A DNA stretch of 64,000 bases, from positions 51,595,222 through 51,659,221 of the forward strand of contig OZ023262.1 in NCBI GenBank assembly GCA_964006375.1, in the 5' to 3' direction. This document shows positions 59,351 through 64,000 of the stretch, piece after piece. A model generated the notes under the pieces. It searched no databases, was not told the DNA's origin, and saw only the letters and a list, made by a program, of their open reading frames with translations. The stretch's first letter is position 1, and every line of letters begins with the position of its first letter. This DNA is from Tillus elongatus (taxonomy: Eukaryota; Arthropoda; Insecta; Coleoptera; Cleridae). Made by a program: the position numbers and the translations under genes.

Positions 59351-62300
59351 CACACGCGCGTCACTCCGTAGCGCCCGCACATCTATGCATATCGTTAGCG
59401 GCAGAACGTTTATGCACACAGTTGTTGAGATAAAACTAATTCCCACAACTCGGCTCTCCTGACCATCATCCGCCTCGGATGATGAACCATTGTCATCTGA
59501 ACACATTTTACGCCATGACTTCATATATTCGGAACATGTAGAAGTGTAGGTTGGACCCTCGTGGAGACCTTCTTTCTTGACATCGTAGGTATCGTTGGTC
59601 TTGACCTTCACGACTCTGTATGGACCTATGAACTTCGACTTCAACTTCGCCCCTGGGCAGAACTGGGTTCTTCGAATGACGACTAGATCATTTAACCCAT
59701 AAGCGGCAGGTTTTCTTCTTCTCAGGTTATACGTTCTCTTATTTTCTTCCTAGACTTTGAGCAGTTGCTCTTTTGCTAATCTTCTCAACTCTTCCCTATC
59801 ATCTTGAAATTGGTTTTTCGCTTCTTCTTCGATGATTTTTCCTATCTTGATTTGAACTTTATCTTTCATCTTGACACCCATCAGCAATTCAAATGGCGTG
59901 GTTCCAATGCTTCTTTGGTAGGTGGAGTTTATAACTCTCTGGACACGATCTACGTAAAGGTACCATTTTGCTGGGTCTTCTAAGGATATCTTGGTTAGAA
60001 CAGAAATAATAATAGAGTTAATTCGTTCTATCTGACCATTAGCTCTTGGTAGACCAGTAGTAATCTTATGATGCTTTACGTCATTCTCGTTACAGTAAGA
60101 TTCGAATTCTTCAGAGGTAAAGGCTGTGCCTCTGTCGGAAATAATGTTAACAGGATTTCCGAAAGTCTTTCTTTGGATCTCGAGTTTGGCAATAACTTCT
60201 TTCGAGGAGGTGCTCTTCGTCGGATATAACCAAACAAACTTCATAAATGAGTCAATTATGCCAAGAATATATTTGTAATTCTTGTTCGTAGACTCTAGAG
60301 GACCGAGGTGATCAATATGGTATGTCTGTAAAGGAATGTCATCTTTCTTAAGTGGATGCAAAAATCCTTCCTGCTTTCCATGCTCCCTGTTAGATAAGAT
60401 GCAAGGAATGCAATTTCTAATACACCTCTCGATCTTCTTCTTTACATTCGGCATGTAGTATTCTCTCTTTATTAAGTCTTCAGTTTTTCTGACTGCAAAG
60501 TGTCCTTCTTCGTGTGCTTCTTTAATTATCTCTTGTTGCATCTGCTTGGGAATTACAACTACTTCCCTTCCATCTTCAATTTTGTAAAGTAAGTCGTTTT
60601 TCAAGATGTAATCGTTATATGTCTTTTCTTTTAAAATTTCCTTGATTGCCTTGATTTCGCCGTCTTCTTCTTGACTGTTTCGTATAGCCTGGGGAATGCT
60701 AGTACAAACCAACATAACAGGGTTTCTACTTAGAGCGTCTACGTGTCTCATTCTGGTGCCTGATCGATGAACTACGGTACAATCGAAATCTTGAAGTAGT
60801 AAGGCCCATCTTGCAATCCTTGTTGATAAATCTCTCTTGCTCATAGTCTTCTCAAAGGCAGAGCAATCTGTCACAATGTTGAAGCGTGTTCCAAGTAAGT
60901 ATACTCTAAACTTCTTGAGTGCTTCGACTATTGCTAAAACTTCTAACTCATAGCTGCAGTACTTTTTTTCGGCGTCCGATGTCTTCTTACTCATGTAGTA
61001 AATTGGATGCATCTGGTTATCTTCATAGGAACGTTGGAGAAGAACGGCTCCGTATCCTTCCATTGATGCGTCTGTATGCAATTCTGTCTCGGCATCTTGG
61101 CAGTAAATATTTAGCACTGGCTTCTTGGCTAATATCTGCTTGAGCTTCATAAATGCATCTTTTTCTTTGAACCCAAATTTAAAGGTACGATCCTTTTTCA
61201 AAAGATCGGTTAGCGGCGATGCTATCACTGAAAATCCTGGAATGAATTTTCTAAAATAGCTGGCAAGTCCCAAAAAACTTTGTACTTGCTTTGTCGTCCT
61301 TGGTTCTGGGAACTTGATTACAGCGTTGGTCTTTAGTTTTGAAGGGTAGAGCTTTGCTTCCTCTATTCTGTGACCTAAGAATTCGACAGTTCTTTTAATA
61401 AACTGACATTTTTTCTTATTAATCTCCAATCCATATTCTTCAGCGGTCTTGAAAACGATTTTTAATCTTTCCAATGCGTCTTCGTCATCCTTGGCTGGAA
61501 TAATTAAATCGTCCATGTAGGGCAGTACAATTCCTTTGTTTACTAGATCTCTGAAAACTACGTCGATGTATCTCATAAATACGGATGGACTTATACAAAG
61601 ACCAAAGGGAACTTTCAGGAATCGATATTGACCTTGGTGCGTCACAAATGCTGTATACTTTCGGCTTTGTTCTTCTACGGGAACGTGAAAGAAACCATTC
61701 TTAAGATCAATTGTGCTAAAAACACGATCTTTTTGCAGCTTGTCTAGCTGATCTTCTATAAGCGGCAGCGGAAATCGGTCTTTTATTATCTTTTGGTTAA
61801 TTCTTCTATAATCAATGCAAACTCTTGGTGTCCCATCTTTTTTCTTGGTTACAACCACTTGGCTAGCATATTCAGAAGTGCAGGGTTCTACTACACCATC
61901 TCGAACCCATTGCTCAACTTGGTGATCAACAATCTCTCTTTCAAAAAATGGTAGTCTTCTAGGACTATTGTAGATCGGTTCTTCGTCTTTGACTAATATT
62001 TTCATCACAACGTTTGCAGTTTTGCATTTTCTTGGTCTATACATCTTCACAATATGTTCAACTTCTTTTCTTATACGCGTTGGTACTTCATTTCCAATAT
62101 CAAGTTCATCAAGTACATCTACTTGCATTATTTCTTTAATGCCGTCGCCGTCGTCGATCTTCTTGATGGTCATCCCACTTGGATTAATCGTAAGTTCAAC
62201 ATGTTGGAGAAATTCATGACCTAGTATAGCAGGATTACTAGACATATATTCACCGTTGACAACATGCATCTTGGTATCAACCAGTACGTCATCTAAATCG

Positions 62301-63884
62301 ATCTGACAGTTAAAATAGCCCAAAGGTTTCACTTTTGACTTACCGAAACCATTTAAAACTATTTTAGAATCATGCATGGTTGGTGATCCAATACGTCGGT
62401 ATACTTCTGATCCTATAAGGTTAACTTGGCTTCCGGTATCTACCAGACAAATAATATTTTCATTATTGATCCGTATAATTCTGTGCATTTTGCTCATCGT
62501 GATTACTTCAACGTTTTGCACATTCGGCATGGTGGGGTTGGTTGGAGAAGCGCCATTCTTTCTGTTTTGAGTTTGACATTCAAAAGATTTATGTCCAAAC
62601 TTATTACATCTGAAACACTTGGTGCCTAGATTTTTAGATCTGCACTCATTCGACTTATGGCCTTGGTTGCCACAATTAAAACAACGAATTTTTGTCATCT
62701 GCGTCGATTTGGCATTTGACATTTCTGTAAAACTGGAAGCTGTCGTTTTATTTTTCCCTGTGTTCGGCTTGTAAGATTCCTGTTTAGTTTTCATTTCAGC
62801 GTATATTCGCAATTTTTCCTTGAATTCTTTAAATGACTTGGCCCCATACAAAAATATTTTATTCGATGGTTCATCTGTTATACCATCTATGACATAATGC
62901 ATTAATGCTTCATCTTCAACTCTGCCTCGATTAGCAATCTCCTTCATTATTAAGAAATACTCATGAATGCTTTCGTTTTTCATCAACTTTCTTTCAGATA
63001 GTGCTTTATGCAGTTGGGCACTATTTAATCTTGAAGAGTATTCGTCGATTAAAACTTCTTTCAAAGATTTCCAACATTTTATATTCTTTTCTCCTTGTAT
63101 GAACAGCTTTGCGAGACCTGCCAATGATTTTTTTGCAAAAATAAACATATGCAGCTGATTCCATGAACATAGGTCAGCCATGTCTTCCATATCTTGAATC
63201 CATTTTTCTATTGGGTAGCCACTGCTTCCATCAAAGCGTTGAATCGAATCTTCTACGTCCCTAAAATTCATAGCAAAGAACGTTTTTCCATTCGATGAAG
63301 AGTTTGAATAAACAGAACAATTTTCTGAAAGATGATCTTCCTTCTCGGCTTCTTTCTCTTCTTTAGTCTCGTCGTCGTCACGCATAGACAGTTTTGTAAT
63401 GTCTACTAGATTATCGCAAATGTTTTTTATTAACGCGTCTTTATCACAATTATAGTCCAAACACAAAATATTTGCAACCGACGTTAGGTCATTGTCCGAA
63501 AAATTAGCACTGACATAGGTGATTTTGTCTTTATATTCCTCAGAAAACACCCCGAAATCAAAACCGTTAAACTCGCGCAGTCTTAGTCTATTTTTTCTAT
63601 CACCTTCGCTCTGAAAAATAAGTTTATGCAAGTTCTTTATAGCACTAGTATGAGCCGACTTTATATTGTTCAAAATAATGTCTATATCTCCTAACGTCTT
63701 CATATTGTTACCTCAATTCTTAGAACGTGTAGTGTGACTTCAGGTAGGTAGAACGTCGCTTACGTCTAGCTGTGGCTGCGGCCTTGCGTCTTAGGTCGAG
63801 TTCTGGCTACTGTAGATTTCCATAATACACTGTACACACTTATATTCCGGCAAGAAACTGTCTTTCAGCTACCACACTGTTTAC

Positions 63885-63902
63885 ATCCCGGCTGAGCCCC
63901 CA
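63885..63902 (-). promoter_or_regulatory. Primer binding site, tRNA-Pro-like
   Basis: The minus strand reads TGGGGGCTCAGCCGGGAT, two bases from the well-known tRNA-Pro primer site (TGGGGGCTCGTCCGGGAT). It lies 2 bp from the LTR end. Confidence 0.75.
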
Positions 63903-63904
63903 TT

Positions 63905-64000
63905 TATAGGGTGTCTTATCCCTGGAACACTCACGTATATCCCGGAATGAGTCCCCGTTTCTAGAGATATGAAAGGTTTTAGGTCGTGCGTGCTTTTAAG
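63905..64000 (-). repeat. 5' LTR of the Ty3/gypsy element, partial
   Basis: 96 bp visible, identical to 58890-58985; the rest lies beyond the window. Confidence 0.92.

Noticed and set aside
60919..63158. Plus-strand open frames inside the Ty3/gypsy element
   Set aside because: They are antisense shadows of Gag-Pol, which carries all the expected motifs on the minus strand.

Overview
This 64 kb window looks like non-genic, repeat-rich DNA from an arthropod, most likely an insect with a large genome. The evidence is the AT-rich composition, transposase relics carrying a DUF4817-type N-terminal helix-turn-helix (a family known mainly from arthropods), Penelope-like elements, CR1/Jockey/I-type LINEs, PIF/Harbinger and hAT DNA transposons, and a Ty3/gypsy element. 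I found no host gene, tRNA, rRNA or bacterial feature. Nearly every recognisable coding stretch belongs to a mobile element, and most are broken.

Layout. 0-4.3 kb: copies of a hairpin-ended repeat family (called 'HP family' here; the name is mine), a DUF4817 transposase relic, a duplicated 330-bp repeat, and a Penelope-type terminal region with five 70-bp tandem units. 4.35-6.30 kb: a PIF/Harbinger element with exact TIRs and a TTA target duplication. 6.8-9.4 kb: HP copies. 9.4-14.7 kb: a nearly intact two-ORF LINE inserted inside an HP copy at its (TA)n tract. 15.7-19.5 kb: two abutting LINE relics; the second is split by a 1.7-kb hAT-type element with a perfect 8-bp target duplication (itself carrying a 271-bp ATT tract and an HP copy) and by a SINE with a 13-bp target duplication. 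19.5-21.8 kb and 26.9-29.0 kb: two Penelope-like elements, both folded head to head, the first flanked by hammerhead-ribozyme-like cores. 23.46-25.08 kb: a hAT element. 29-35.7 kb: mostly unassigned sequence plus a gag relic with a tRNA-Ser-like primer site. 35.7-45 kb: HP copies, a mariner-like transposase split by an HP composite, and a Tc1-like relic. 49.8-51.2 and 53.1-55.3 kb: two LINE relics. 56-58 kb: a palindrome, a tandem triplication and another transposase relic. 58.89-64 kb: a young Ty3/gypsy element on the minus strand whose upstream LTR runs off the window.

The unifying feature is the HP family. A 15-nt stem-loop box (ACGCA-GCAAG-TGCGT) occurs about 25 times on both strands, next to a TAGTGAATTTT-type inverted repeat. 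Many copies carry a (TA)n tract at the same internal site. The window has 26 (TA)n tracts, and at least three retroelements abut one, so these elements seem to seed microsatellites that then receive later insertions. The design resembles Helentron-associated (HINE/DINE-1-like) elements, but this is inference.

Only a few reading frames look near-intact: LINE ORF1, LINE ORF2 (one single-base frameshift) and the Ty3/gypsy gag-pol (one in-frame stop). All boundaries and similarities were judged by eye; no alignment or search was run.
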